Source: Bacteroidales bacterium UBA3843 (GTDB lineage Bacteria; Bacteroidota; Bacteroidia; Bacteroidales; Paludibacteraceae). Taken from it: 64,000 nt of DNA. The stretch lies in the NCBI GenBank assembly GCA_002392745.1, contig DGHR01000003.1, positions 349,066-413,065 on the forward strand. The letters are read 5' to 3'. Numbering within the stretch: position 1 is the first letter of the stretch; each line of letters begins with the position of its first letter. This document shows positions 43,859 to 52,408 of the stretch, piece after piece. The notes under the pieces were generated by a model that worked only from the letters and a program-made list of their open reading frames with translations, was not told the origin of the DNA and did no database searches. The position numbers and the translations under genes are program-made.

Positions 43859-45154
43859 TTATTGATTGATTTCTTTCCACTCTAAATATGATATCAGCCA
43901 TTCTTTTAGTAATTCTTTATATGAGATGCATAGACTTGATGTTTGTGTACTTTCAAATCTATGTGTCGGGCAACCTCCAAAACAAAGAGGAAGAAAAGCA
44001 CATTTAGCACAAACCTTATCTAACAAAGGGTCTTTCCCATTTATCGCCTTATCTAACACTTCAGGTTTCGTAATTCTTATTGTTCCATTCTCTTGAATTT
44101 TCCCATAGATAAACTTTTCTGCTCCTAATTTTTCCCAACATTTATAAACATAACCTTCCGCATCAATAACAATTGAATAAGGATTCCTAATGGCGCATTC
44201 AGTTTTGTCAACATTATATAGCCAGGGGGATGGTATTTTATATTTTTGCCATAAATCAAGTGCATGGAGACCACACTCCCTATTGTCAAAAAGATTACAT
44301 AAATGCATTCCCCCACTATTTATGACATAGCCGGGTGCGATAGAGACTCTTTTATTAAAATAACGATTTGATAGAACTTGATATAAATCCATATATTCAT
44401 TAGCATTATTTTTAGTTAAGTTTACTCTAATGACAACATCTAAATCAGGAATCTCATTTGTTAATAAATCAATATTTTCTAAAACCTTTGCATAAACATT
44501 ACTACATTCTTTACTTTTTTTTATTCGATTATGTGTTTCTTCTAATCCATCAAGAGTAATTTGAACTTCAGTAAGCTCAATAGATTTAAGGATAGCAATA
44601 GTATTATGGTTTATATGAAAAGCAGTTGTAATCATGTCAGAAGAATACTCCCCAAGGTAAAAAGGCCTAAATTTACTGTAAATTTTTTTTACTTGATTTA
44701 TTGCCATTAATGGCTCTCCACCGAACCATGTAATATGCAATTTTTGCATGCCCTGTTGATTCAATAAATAACGAACTATGGAGTCTATAATTTCATCACT
44801 GATATATTTGTTTTTTTTCCCTTTTTCAAAACAATAATAACAGGAAAAGCAACAATCTAACGTTGGTGCGATAGTGATGTGTCTAAAATTATCAACATGT
44901 CGATTATATCTTATTAAATTACTGCATAGAGTTCTTTCTTCCTCAATAGAACCACAAATTATTCTATTTTTTTTTAATAATTCTAAAAATTCACCATTTA
45001 AATCATTCGTATCAAAATCAACACCTTGATTACTGGATTTAGATATTCTATCGTATAATTCAAAATCTATCTCCAATAATGCCTTGGATAGTGAGTTGTA
45101 TAGGTAATATTGTCCTATATGCTCAAATGCGAAAGTATAGCAAGAAACAACCAT
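43859..45154 (-). CDS. Radical SAM/SPASM peptide maturase (A)
   Basis: 431 residues. CX3CX2C is Cys101, Cys105, Cys108 (TLDCCFSCYYCFEKG), then ITWFGGEPLM and VQITLDGLEETHNRIK. SPASM cysteines: CWEKLGAEKF and CAKCAFLPLCFGGCPTH, with a last Cys in SSLCISYKELL. The N-terminus GQYYLYNSLSKALLEIDFEL is the usual pre-barrel region of peptide maturases. It is the first enzyme gene after the repeat-containing precursor, from which it is separated by a hairpin, so the precursor is its likely substrate. Only about 25% similar in overall look to maturase B, hence probably a different reaction or site. Confidence 0.88.
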   Translation of the reverse strand: MVVSCYTFAFEHIGQYYLYNSLSKALLEIDFELYDRISKSSNQGVDFDTNDLNGEFLELLKKNRIICGSIEEERTLCSNLIRYNRHVDNFRHITIAPTLDCCFSCYYCFEKGKKNKYISDEIIDSIVRYLLNQQGMQKLHITWFGGEPLMAINQVKKIYSKFRPFYLGEYSSDMITTAFHINHNTIAILKSIELTEVQITLDGLEETHNRIKKSKECSNVYAKVLENIDLLTNEIPDLDVVIRVNLTKNNANEYMDLYQVLSNRYFNKRVSIAPGYVINSGGMHLCNLFDNRECGLHALDLWQKYKIPSPWLYNVDKTECAIRNPYSIVIDAEGYVYKCWEKLGAEKFIYGKIQENGTIRITKPEVLDKAINGKDPLLDKVCAKCAFLPLCFGGCPTHRFESTQTSSLCISYKELLKEWLISYLEWKEINQ

Positions 45155-45167
45155 AACTATGTAGTAT

Positions 45168-45208
45168 AAAGGGAGATACTGATTTAGAAAATCAATATTC
45201 TCCCCTTT
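45168..45208 (-). terminator. Hairpin (attenuator) between precursor and maturase genes
   Basis: An 18-bp imperfect stem, AAAGGGAGATACTGATTT pairing with AAATCAATATTCTCCCCTTT, with a 2-base loop and one bulge. It lies between the precursor stop and the first maturase start. Partial termination or mRNA protection here would give more precursor than enzyme, as in many RiPP operons. Confidence 0.55.
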
Positions 45209-45217
45209 GTTAAATAA

Positions 45218-45460
45218 CTATACTACTTTTGCTTCTTTACGTAGAACCTCATTGTGGGTTTCCATATCCCGCGCTACTGGGTCTTTGTAACCGGAGTTAC
45301 GGCACATCATTGGGTCCTTGTAACCGGAGTTACGGCACATCATTGGATCTTTGTAACCGGAGTTACGGCACATCATTGGATCTTTGTAACCGGAGTTACG
45401 GCACATACTCGGTTGAGCGAGTGAGAGGTTGAGCCCTCCTTCAATAACATTGATTTTCAT
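45218..45460 (-). CDS. Multi-core RiPP precursor peptide, four MCRNSGYKDP units
   Basis: 80 residues: a short front MKINVIEGGLNLSLAQPS, then MCRNSGYKDP followed by three MMCRNSGYKDP units (residues ~19-61), and a tail VARDMETHNEVLRKEAKVV. Each unit has one Cys, one Tyr and one Asp; Y-K-D fits the aromatic-x-D pattern of three-residue cyclophane RiPPs, and a Cys near acidic/Asn residues would fit thioether (ranthipeptide) chemistry. The tail may be a follower or part of the recognition site. First substantial gene after the operon promoter, directly before two SPASM maturases. No matching family known to me; the modification is not determined. Confidence 0.75.
   Translation of the reverse strand: MKINVIEGGLNLSLAQPSMCRNSGYKDPMMCRNSGYKDPMMCRNSGYKDPMMCRNSGYKDPVARDMETHNEVLRKEAKVV
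45278..45406 (-). repeat. 33-bp in-frame tandem repeat, four copies
   Basis: Encodes the MCRNSGYKDP units of the precursor. Copies differ only at synonymous or end positions (GAT/GAC, AAA/AAG), so purifying selection or recent expansion keeps them uniform. Confidence 0.9.
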
Positions 45461-45495
45461 AATTTTTAAAAAATAGTTTGTTTTTTATGTGTGTT

Positions 45496-45600
45496 TTATT
45501 GGGATTTTTGTCCCCAAAATGGACTTACTTGATTAAACAATCCTATGCGGAACAATACGATGTTTCTCCACCACTTATATTGTTTTCTAAATTCTTTCAT
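45496..45600 (-). CDS. Possible 34-aa leader ORF (uncertain)
   Basis: Frame from ATG 45600 reads MKEFRKQYKWWRNIVLFRIG then LFNQVSPFWGQKSQ. It lies between the promoter (-7 box 45641) and the precursor gene. Basic and aromatic; could be a real small peptide, a leader ORF, or chance. No family recognised. Confidence 0.3.
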   Translation of the reverse strand: MKEFRKQYKWWRNIVLFRIGLFNQVSPFWGQKSQ

Positions 45601-45640
45601 ACCACACCAGCTTCTTTATATTAAAAACCTATTTTTAGTG

Positions 45641-45710
45641 CAAAATTACAACTTAACTAGAACATATGCAAACATTTTAAATAGAATTGTTTGTATTTTC
45701 AACATTGAAA
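45641..45710 (-). promoter_or_regulatory. Promoter and palindromic operator of the RiPP operon
   Basis: TTTG (45672-45669), 20 bases, TAATTTTG (45648-45641). Upstream, TTTCAACATTGAAA (45697-45710) is a perfect 14-bp palindrome, 49 bp from the -7 box exactly as at 41135-41204. A site upstream of the -33 box suggests activation rather than blocking. Confidence 0.7.
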
Positions 45711-45856
45711 GTATGTGGTATTTAGTTCGCAAAACAATATAGTTGACTTATACTATACATCAAATGTTTCCTTATTTTATTTCCCGTTGGGGAGATACCG
45801 GGTAACGGTCACGCTTTGTGAATCAAGTATATACATCGTATCAAATTATTAAACAA

Positions 45857-46951
45857 TTATCTCGTAATTACCCAAGCACGTGGTTGTAGGCATGGTCGAA
45901 AACGCGCTGATTGATGAAATTCATAAAGGTAGGATTGTCGAAGTAGTTTCGGCAAAACTCCGTGTTCCTCTTTCCATGGCGTGCCAAATGGTGGGTTGGA
46001 GATGAGGAAATCGAAGTGTTCGCCTCCGTGTCCGTCACGTGAGATAGTGCTATCGAAAGAGATATATTCACGCATGGTCTGCCCATAGGCATATTGAAAA
46101 CTGCTGATGTCTCCGGAAATCATGAGGTCTGCCTTGCAGGTGGCATAGGTTTCGGGAGTAAGTTCCTGACTATAGATATTGATTTGCACCTGCTTGCCAC
46201 GTTCCTTAGCAATTTCGAGCATACGCTCTTGGGAGATAGTAAGAATGCCACCAGTACCGCAAGCACCATCATAGATTTTGTACGTGGTGTCTGTTAGTTG
46301 TTCGGCAACAGGTATCAAGGCGAGGTCGGCGAGCAAGCGCACATAGTCGCGCGGTGTGAAGTGTTCACCGGCTTCAGTAACATTGTTTTCCTCATTGAAC
46401 TTGCGAAGCAGTTCCTCAAACATAGTTCCCATGGTGTGGTTGTCAAGAGCCGGCAGGAGCTCTTTGCCGTCATCATCAAGCACAGGTTTATTGGAGAGGT
46501 TGATGTTACTATCGGTGAACTTCTCTATGATAGATCCGAGCCTTTCCGCTTCCGTAAGGTTATCGACCATCTGACGGAGATGGAACTTATCAATTATATC
46601 CTGCACATCTTTGGAAAAACCGTTCAGATAGTCGGTGAAGTTCATCTTGAGGCGCAATGGGTCAGTTTCACTACGGAGCGTCTTCATCGTGAACTTTGAT
46701 GTGTTGTAAAACGGATATTTGGTAACGCCAAAGAGGATTGCATCTTGGTTTGTAATGCCGTTCTTGTCAAGCTGCTCTTTCATCTTCAGCACTGCGTCTT
46801 TGGTAGGTTCAAGCAACACATCAATACGGCGCAATACCATCATCGGCATGATGATTTTCTTGTACTCGCCTTTCTCAAAGGCATAGACAAGCACATCGGT
46901 TGCGATGTTCCAAATAAATGAGAATAATTTGTTGTAATTGGCTGTTGTCAT
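45857..46951 (-). pseudogene. hsdM: Type I restriction N-6 DNA methylase (HsdM), 3' end damaged
   Basis: 364 residues. HsdM N-terminal helical domain (MTTANYNKLFSFIWNIATDV), SAM motif I YDGACGTGGILT and catalytic motif IV SNPPFGTPWK are intact. After WKEE the frame turns into a non-homologous tail, while another frame reads on as FCRNYFDNPTFMNFINQRVF and DHAYNHVLG-stop. So the gene is joined to other coding DNA by a deletion or frameshift; the C-terminal third (about 150 residues) is missing. No hsdS or hsdR is present beside it. Probably inactive. Confidence 0.65.
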
Positions 46952-46953
46952 AT

Positions 46954-48393
46954 TTAATCTGCAATTCTAAAGTCCCCCATCTCCGCCTTAAACTCTTTGT
47001 CTATCAAATGACATTGCTGACGAATGATTTGCCGCATAGCCACAGCAGGTTCAAGGCAATAATGGGCATAAAGTTGCTTAAAGTTCTGTTGATCCTCATC
47101 TTCGATTTCTTCCATAGAATGAATATGGGGGAACAGCAATTTATGATATGCAGCTGCGATGCGTTTCACGGCTTTCTTATCACGCAAGTCGCAGTCTTCA
47201 TCAGTCTCGACCAGTTGGTCAAACATATCATCATACTCTGCTGCCGGGCGCAATAAGTGAAGAACGGTAGAGAAATACTCCGTGTTGAGCGTCCAGCCTT
47301 CCATTATATGGCTTTGGTTAAGGCGTGGCAGTTTCCACCCCTCAATGAAACCATGAAAACGATCCATAGTAGCTGATTCATGGAACATCTCCGGAAGATT
47401 ACGGAAGTAATCAGTGTGTTGGGGCTTCAAGTCCTTGTTGAGAGGTATATTGCCAAGTAATACAAGTCCGCATTCTGATTGGAAAGGAATACTATCAACT
47501 TTCGTTTCACCTGCTTCAAGATATACCTTGAGTATAGCTTGCATTTCATCCGGCTCTGCAAAAGTCATAGTAGAAATCTCATCCATACCCACCACATCGT
47601 GGTTCTTAATCACGCCAAACTGCTTTGTAGCCTTATTATAAAATAGGCGCGCGCGAGAAGTCTTTCCACCTCCAAGCAGCCAGGCATACTTGCTAAGGTT
47701 GGTATAGACATACGATTTACCAGTTCCCTTAGGTCCCAATTCTATCATGTTTAGACGCGGTTCAACAAGTGGCAACATGCGGCTTATCATCAGCAGTTTC
47801 TCCTCTTGAGAGAGCATTTCTGCGTTGTACTCCATAATGGTTACGAGAACATCAATCCACTCGTCCAAGGAGAACTGTTGTCGTGCCTGCATAAAGTAAT
47901 CCACATCTATCTTATACGGTTCGAAAGCTATATAGGATGTGATTTGAATAAAACCGTTCCGTTTCCCCTCCGGCTCAACGTATTCAAGCGTTATGTTTCC
48001 CCAATACTCACCATCTGCCAGCTCTGCGCCTTTATCCTGTAGCAAAGTTTCGGTAACGTAGGCGTCTGACGAGATTCCGAGATCCGGGATTGTAACTTTG
48101 ACCCGTTTCTTGGCAATATCGGTAGTCGTAGTGAAACGAGTGGTGATATTAACTGCTTCACCGGAGATTAGACGCTGTTTGATATAGTTGCTGTCGATAG
48201 GCATTTTCTCCTCAAGATAGTTCTTCAGTGCGGCAGCATCTATATTACCCTCGCTGTCCGTGTACCGGCGAAGAACAAAATCCTTCACAAAGGACGGTAG
48301 ATTTCGTCCTTTGAAGAATGCATTATTACTTGCCTGTTTGATGACAGACAAATCAGGAAAAACTTCCTTAATCTTTTGGTTGATGTAAGCCAT
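46954..48393 (-). CDS. BrxL-like AAA+ ATPase lacking the Lon protease domain
   Basis: 479 residues. N-terminal DNA-binding-like region NNAFFKGRNLPSFVKDFVLR and FTTTTDIAKKRVKVTIPDLG, then the AAA+ core with Walker A LGPKGTGKSYVYTNLSKYAW (residues ~219-238) and Walker B-like VVGMDEISTM. These match BrxL, the phage-defence factor of BREX; full BrxL is near 680 residues and ends in a Lon-like domain, absent here. No other BREX gene (pglX, pglZ, brxC) is in the window. It is 2 bases upstream of the damaged hsdM, so the two form a defence remnant or a stand-alone system. Confidence 0.75.
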   Translation of the reverse strand: MAYINQKIKEVFPDLSVIKQASNNAFFKGRNLPSFVKDFVLRRYTDSEGNIDAAALKNYLEEKMPIDSNYIKQRLISGEAVNITTRFTTTTDIAKKRVKVTIPDLGISSDAYVTETLLQDKGAELADGEYWGNITLEYVEPEGKRNGFIQITSYIAFEPYKIDVDYFMQARQQFSLDEWIDVLVTIMEYNAEMLSQEEKLLMISRMLPLVEPRLNMIELGPKGTGKSYVYTNLSKYAWLLGGGKTSRARLFYNKATKQFGVIKNHDVVGMDEISTMTFAEPDEMQAILKVYLEAGETKVDSIPFQSECGLVLLGNIPLNKDLKPQHTDYFRNLPEMFHESATMDRFHGFIEGWKLPRLNQSHIMEGWTLNTEYFSTVLHLLRPAAEYDDMFDQLVETDEDCDLRDKKAVKRIAAAYHKLLFPHIHSMEEIEDEDQQNFKQLYAHYCLEPAVAMRQIIRQQCHLIDKEFKAEMGDFRIAD

Positions 48394-48441
48394 ATATTTA
48401 AATTATTATATACCTTTATTTTCTATAATTAAGATAAGAAG

Positions 48442-49551
48442 TTATGGTTTATCGACCGATGTAAAGTCTCCATAATATATCATATTCTCATCGGGGTCAT
48501 AGACATACAGTGTTTCATGTTGTTTTCCTCTGTTCCATCCATAATAGAATTCGTAACGGTAGCCATTGTTGCAAAAAGTATATTTGTTTCCCAATGGCGT
48601 ACTCGCATCATCAGTCCACCACTCATCGCATAAGATTAAAGTATCGTATAACCAGTACTGCTTAGTGCCTGATAAAACAAGGTCTGGTTCTCCTTTTTTT
48701 ATACCGCCATTCCAACATTTATATATCCATGCATCTTCAGATTGTTGCTCGATGCGTATGAAGTATTTGGGGTTTTCAAATTCTGCAGTTTCATCAAATT
48801 TTAGTATTTCAAATTTTTCTCCGTTCCAATTATATTGACGATATTTTAATTTTTTCCCTGCTAATGGCATACCTTTGATAACAAATAACTCCTTACGATA
48901 CCTATTATAAATAAACGCCGAATCCGCTTTCTCATAGTCCATTTCTAAATGACCACCCAAATCATCCCATGAAAATTCAAGATTATCAGAAACGTTATTA
49001 TGATTTACAAAAGCTCCTTTCACTTTGTTCAATTTGTCATTTTCAATCTTATATACTGATAGACTAAAAAAGTCATGTTCACCTTGGCATACACTACCTT
49101 GGTAATCTTCAAGTAAATAATACTTATTCGAGTCTATATGTTGAATGTTAGTAATATATCCTATGAAACTTTCTACTTCATAGCAGTACACATTTTCACC
49201 TGACCTATATTGAAGTAGCGTCTTGCACTCGAAACCTAAAGAGGGATTGCCTCCAAATCCATACCGTTCTAAATTATAGGCTCGCACATTGCCATCCTCT
49301 GAAGTAGCAATACGTATATTCGAATATTCTTTTAATATAATTTCATAATCTAATGATTGAGGATTTTCCTCAATGAAGTCAAAGATTGACCGCATGACCT
49401 CATCAGAATATGTTCCGTCTTCGGACTGAACTAGCATTTCATTCAATTCTTGAATAAAAGAACGCTCGTGCAGTTTGGTATTTTGCCCGCATGTAACAAG
49501 TGACAATATTACAATCTGTAAGGCAATTATTATTTGGACTTGTTTCTTCAT
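48442..49551 (-). CDS. Hypothetical lipoprotein (369 aa)
   Basis: N-terminal signal with lipobox IVILSLVTCGQNTK. The mature protein is rich in aromatic and charged residues with beta-type repeats (NKYLLEDYQGSVCQGEHDFF, WYDTLILCDEWWTDDASTP-like). No family recognised. It lies between the BrxL-like gene and the kinase/phosphatase group on the same strand and is expected in the periplasmic face of a membrane. Confidence 0.6.
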   Translation of the reverse strand: MKKQVQIIIALQIVILSLVTCGQNTKLHERSFIQELNEMLVQSEDGTYSDEVMRSIFDFIEENPQSLDYEIILKEYSNIRIATSEDGNVRAYNLERYGFGGNPSLGFECKTLLQYRSGENVYCYEVESFIGYITNIQHIDSNKYYLLEDYQGSVCQGEHDFFSLSVYKIENDKLNKVKGAFVNHNNVSDNLEFSWDDLGGHLEMDYEKADSAFIYNRYRKELFVIKGMPLAGKKLKYRQYNWNGEKFEILKFDETAEFENPKYFIRIEQQSEDAWIYKCWNGGIKKGEPDLVLSGTKQYWLYDTLILCDEWWTDDASTPLGNKYTFCNNGYRYEFYYGWNRGKQHETLYVYDPDENMIYYGDFTSVDKP

Positions 49552-49575
49552 TGCATAAATTAAACTTTCAAACTA

Positions 49576-50202
49576 TCAAAAAACATTATTCTCTTCAAAA
49601 CCTTGATATTTCACCATCTCTGCCATTGGTTCAACGTTATGCGGTGATGATGGGATATTATCCTTAACAAAGACGCGCTGTCGAGTCGGATTTTTTCGCT
49701 CGTTATCAGGATGTGCTATTGTCAAAGTTTCTTCATTTGCGCTGCTCCCTTGGGGCTTTGCAACTTTGGCAACAAACTCAGAGCGCAGTATAAAATCTTT
49801 TGCGCAAGAACCCTTTAGTTTCCCTTCAAGTTCAGTCTCAATAGTATAATTATCAAATCGTTTGATATTATAGCTTTTCCCGTTGTGGAATATCAATAAA
49901 GACTCGGACCAACTAAAAAGCGAAGAGCGGCGGTACTTGCGTTTCAAATTATATGGTGCGTTCTGCTGTTCCAAGTGTTGAGCTGTATCTATATGGAAGC
50001 GTTGCAGTTCTTGCTCATACCAGTAATCCCTCACATTGTGAATAATCTGCGTTTCTCCCAAATTAAGGGTATCAGAGATAGCACTTTTTCTATACACAGG
50101 CAACAAACGCAGTAGCAGCCAATGATAAAAGCGCACTCTATATCCCCAATTCGTTTTACGATTAGGAATATCGGCAGGACGAAGAATCTTTAGTAGCATC
50201 AT
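49576..50202 (-). CDS. Hypothetical protein (208 aa) of the kinase/FHA cluster
   Basis: Not recognised. A basic N-terminal half with hydrophobic FYHWLLLRLLPVYRK, then FHNGKSYNIKRFDNYTIETE and a flexible Ser/Asn/Pro-rich end. It lies about 50 bases downstream of the PP2C gene, so it may be a substrate or partner in the phospho-signalling group. Confidence 0.55.
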   Translation of the reverse strand: MMLLKILRPADIPNRKTNWGYRVRFYHWLLLRLLPVYRKSAISDTLNLGETQIIHNVRDYWYEQELQRFHIDTAQHLEQQNAPYNLKRKYRRSSLFSWSESLLIFHNGKSYNIKRFDNYTIETELEGKLKGSCAKDFILRSEFVAKVAKPQGSSANEETLTIAHPDNERKNPTRQRVFVKDNIPSSPHNVEPMAEMVKYQGFEENNVF

Positions 50203-50255
50203 GTTAATAAATAGCTTTCTTATAACTACATTTTCTCTTTAAGTTTTTTAGTTCT

Positions 50256-51404
50256 TCATTTTTCTCCTTCTGATGATGATTTAATCTCTGACTCCTTCTG
50301 CTGCATAAGGCTGTCCTTCAAACCCTCGACAACTGTGGTATCTGTTACAACAGCTGTAGTATCATTTTGAAATTCAGAATATAGCAGATGATTATCAAAA
50401 TCAGAGCGCAAGCGTTTCACTTGCTGATTGGTTTGGTAACTGAACCATAATGACAAACAACTGAGAAGCGCAATAATCACTATTGCTATAACCACCCATA
50501 AATTAGTTTTTTTCATATCATTGATTGAAATAGCTTGTTGTTCTTCGTTCACATTTTCATCTACGACCGATTCGGCAGTACTTATCTCTGCCTTACTCGG
50601 ATTATTAGCTTCCCCTACGGTTTGCGTAACGTATTCTTCTTCGTTTGACTTATATTCAACAAGAACGACTGTAACATTATCCTTGCCTCCGGCATCGTTG
50701 GCAGCATCTATTAAGGCTTGTGCTTTCTCCTCCAATGTTTTGTTTTGGCACAAGATAGATACGATTTGTTTGGAAGTAATAAGATCCGTCAAACCATCAG
50801 AACAAAACAAAAGAATAGAATTTGGGAGCAACGAGAACTCTGCTGCTTCAAGGAAGTCGCGATCCTCAACTTCATGTTTTGCAGAGCCAACATCCCTGCT
50901 AATAACATTACGCTGCGGATGGTGCATGGCTTGCTCCTCGGTTAGGTCTCCCACTTCTTCACGATAGCCGATTAAAGAATGGTCATGTGAGAGTTTTATT
51001 AACTCTCCATGATGATATTGGTATAGGCGCGTATCGCCTACATGAACCATATCAATGACTTTCCTTTGCGCATCAATAACTGCGGCTGTTAAAACGCAAC
51101 TCATGGATGAGCGAGCGGTATCAACTAATCGCCTGTCATAAATGGCATTATTGGCGTAAACTACTGCTTGTTTTAAAAGTTCCAGCCGTTCACCATTACG
51201 GAAATCACGCATATAGCGAGGAATTTCAGTTTGTGCTATTTCCGCTGCAACTTCTCCCCCCTCATATCCACCTACCCCATCTATAGCCACAGCAAGAACA
51301 ATTTTCTCATCAAGCTGTTCCGCTACAAATGCGTCTTCGTTATTCGTCCTCTGCTTGCCCATATCTGACAAGCCGAAGAAAGTAAGTTGTTCTTTTGTTT
51401 TCAT
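50256..51404 (-). CDS. PP2C-type Ser/Thr phosphatase with membrane anchor (PstP/Stp1-like)
   Basis: 382 residues. PP2C motifs are complete: DMGKQRTNNEDAF, AIDGVGGYEGGEVAAEI, GDTRLYQYH, SDGLTDL and KDNVTVVLV, giving all metal-binding aspartates. After a linker, one transmembrane helix NLWVVIAIVIIALLSCLSLW and a short outer tail follow. This single-pass layout equals PstP of actinobacteria, which dephosphorylates PknB targets. It overlaps the FHA gene upstream by 4 bases, so they are co-translated. Confidence 0.9.
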   Translation of the reverse strand: MKTKEQLTFFGLSDMGKQRTNNEDAFVAEQLDEKIVLAVAIDGVGGYEGGEVAAEIAQTEIPRYMRDFRNGERLELLKQAVVYANNAIYDRRLVDTARSSMSCVLTAAVIDAQRKVIDMVHVGDTRLYQYHHGELIKLSHDHSLIGYREEVGDLTEEQAMHHPQRNVISRDVGSAKHEVEDRDFLEAAEFSLLPNSILLFCSDGLTDLITSKQIVSILCQNKTLEEKAQALIDAANDAGGKDNVTVVLVEYKSNEEEYVTQTVGEANNPSKAEISTAESVVDENVNEEQQAISINDMKKTNLWVVIAIVIIALLSCLSLWFSYQTNQQVKRLRSDFDNHLLYSEFQNDTTAVVTDTTVVEGLKDSLMQQKESEIKSSSEGEK

Positions 51405-52408
51405 ACCAAATCAGGGTTAGCATTAAACTCCACACTGACAGAGTCGTTAATAAAAATCTTTGAATGGGACTTAGCAAGTGGCACCCACTGCGGGTTTCCG
51501 CCAACACTTATAGGAACTTCGCGTGAGTTTAGCCGCACCTTGCCATAAGCCGCTAAAGAGAAAGTCTGCGTTGCTTGTTCATACTTAATCTGCACATGCG
51601 AGGTGCTTACCGCATCACTATCAATTTGGCAGATATTCGAAGAACTGCGTTTGTCTGCTTTCCCCGAAATATCAATATACATCGCATGCATGTCATATAC
51701 TCTATCACGGCCATCATTACCAGCCCATCGCAACGTAGCAAAGCCTTTGCTCGGCAAGTCGGAAGCTGCTATAATTAACGTGGTGTCCTCGTTAAGATTC
51801 TTGTCAAATTGGAATGAATATGTTCCCTCACTAAGTATTTCCATACCAAGAAGAGCCTCCATATTGATGTTATTGTCATTTATACTGGAGTTTTGGCATT
51901 TAACAGAGAGGTGAACATTTGCTTCTGTCCGAACTCCATCCTGCTGTGCCTTACGAATATCAAAGTGCGTAAGGGTACTGGTCGTGATGACTTCTCCACG
52001 TCTGATAAAATCCTCTTTGCCGTCTCGTTCTGTCACTTGGCATGCAGAGAACTGAAAAAACCAATCCGTGGCAGGTGCTGCATAGTTGACTCCATTTGTA
52101 TACTCTTCAATTCTACGCTTTATAGAAGCATAAAACGAAGCAACAACCTCCGGCAATATGTATTTTAATGATTCTATAGTCGTATTATAGTCATCCGGAT
52201 GCAACAGGATATTGAAGGACATCGGGTACAACAATCGTCTGCCAACCGACAATTCTTCCATTTGCTCATTGAAATGTTCTGTTAATTCCTTAAGCAAAAT
52301 CTTATTGGTAACTTTGGAAACCTGCTGTTTGGATTTGGCAGTGTCAGGTTCAACTATACCCAACTTTATGCCTTTCTTAATTATATCAATAAACTTTCCC
52401 ATAATCAA
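51401..52408 (-). CDS. FHA-like protein with FhaA-type N-terminal domain
   Basis: 335 residues. N-terminal part LYPMSFNILLHPDDYNTTIE and LKYILPEVVASFYASIKRRI resembles the DUF3662 region of actinobacterial FhaA. C-terminal 90 residues form an FHA-like beta sandwich: SNICQIDSDAVSTSHVQIKY (S-x-x-H), YGKVRLNSREVPISV and FINDSVSVEFN. FHA domains bind phosphothreonine. Co-translated with the PP2C gene (4-base overlap) and with the second FHA gene upstream (4-base overlap). Confidence 0.68.
   Translation of the reverse strand: MIMGKFIDIIKKGIKLGIVEPDTAKSKQQVSKVTNKILLKELTEHFNEQMEELSVGRRLLYPMSFNILLHPDDYNTTIESLKYILPEVVASFYASIKRRIEEYTNGVNYAAPATDWFFQFSACQVTERDGKEDFIRRGEVITTSTLTHFDIRKAQQDGVRTEANVHLSVKCQNSSINDNNINMEALLGMEILSEGTYSFQFDKNLNEDTTLIIAASDLPSKGFATLRWAGNDGRDRVYDMHAMYIDISGKADKRSSSNICQIDSDAVSTSHVQIKYEQATQTFSLAAYGKVRLNSREVPISVGGNPQWVPLAKSHSKIFINDSVSVEFNANPDLV

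Noticed and set aside
45278..45406. 33-bp repeats considered as a CRISPR array
   Set aside because: Units are contiguous without spacers and in frame with a peptide gene.
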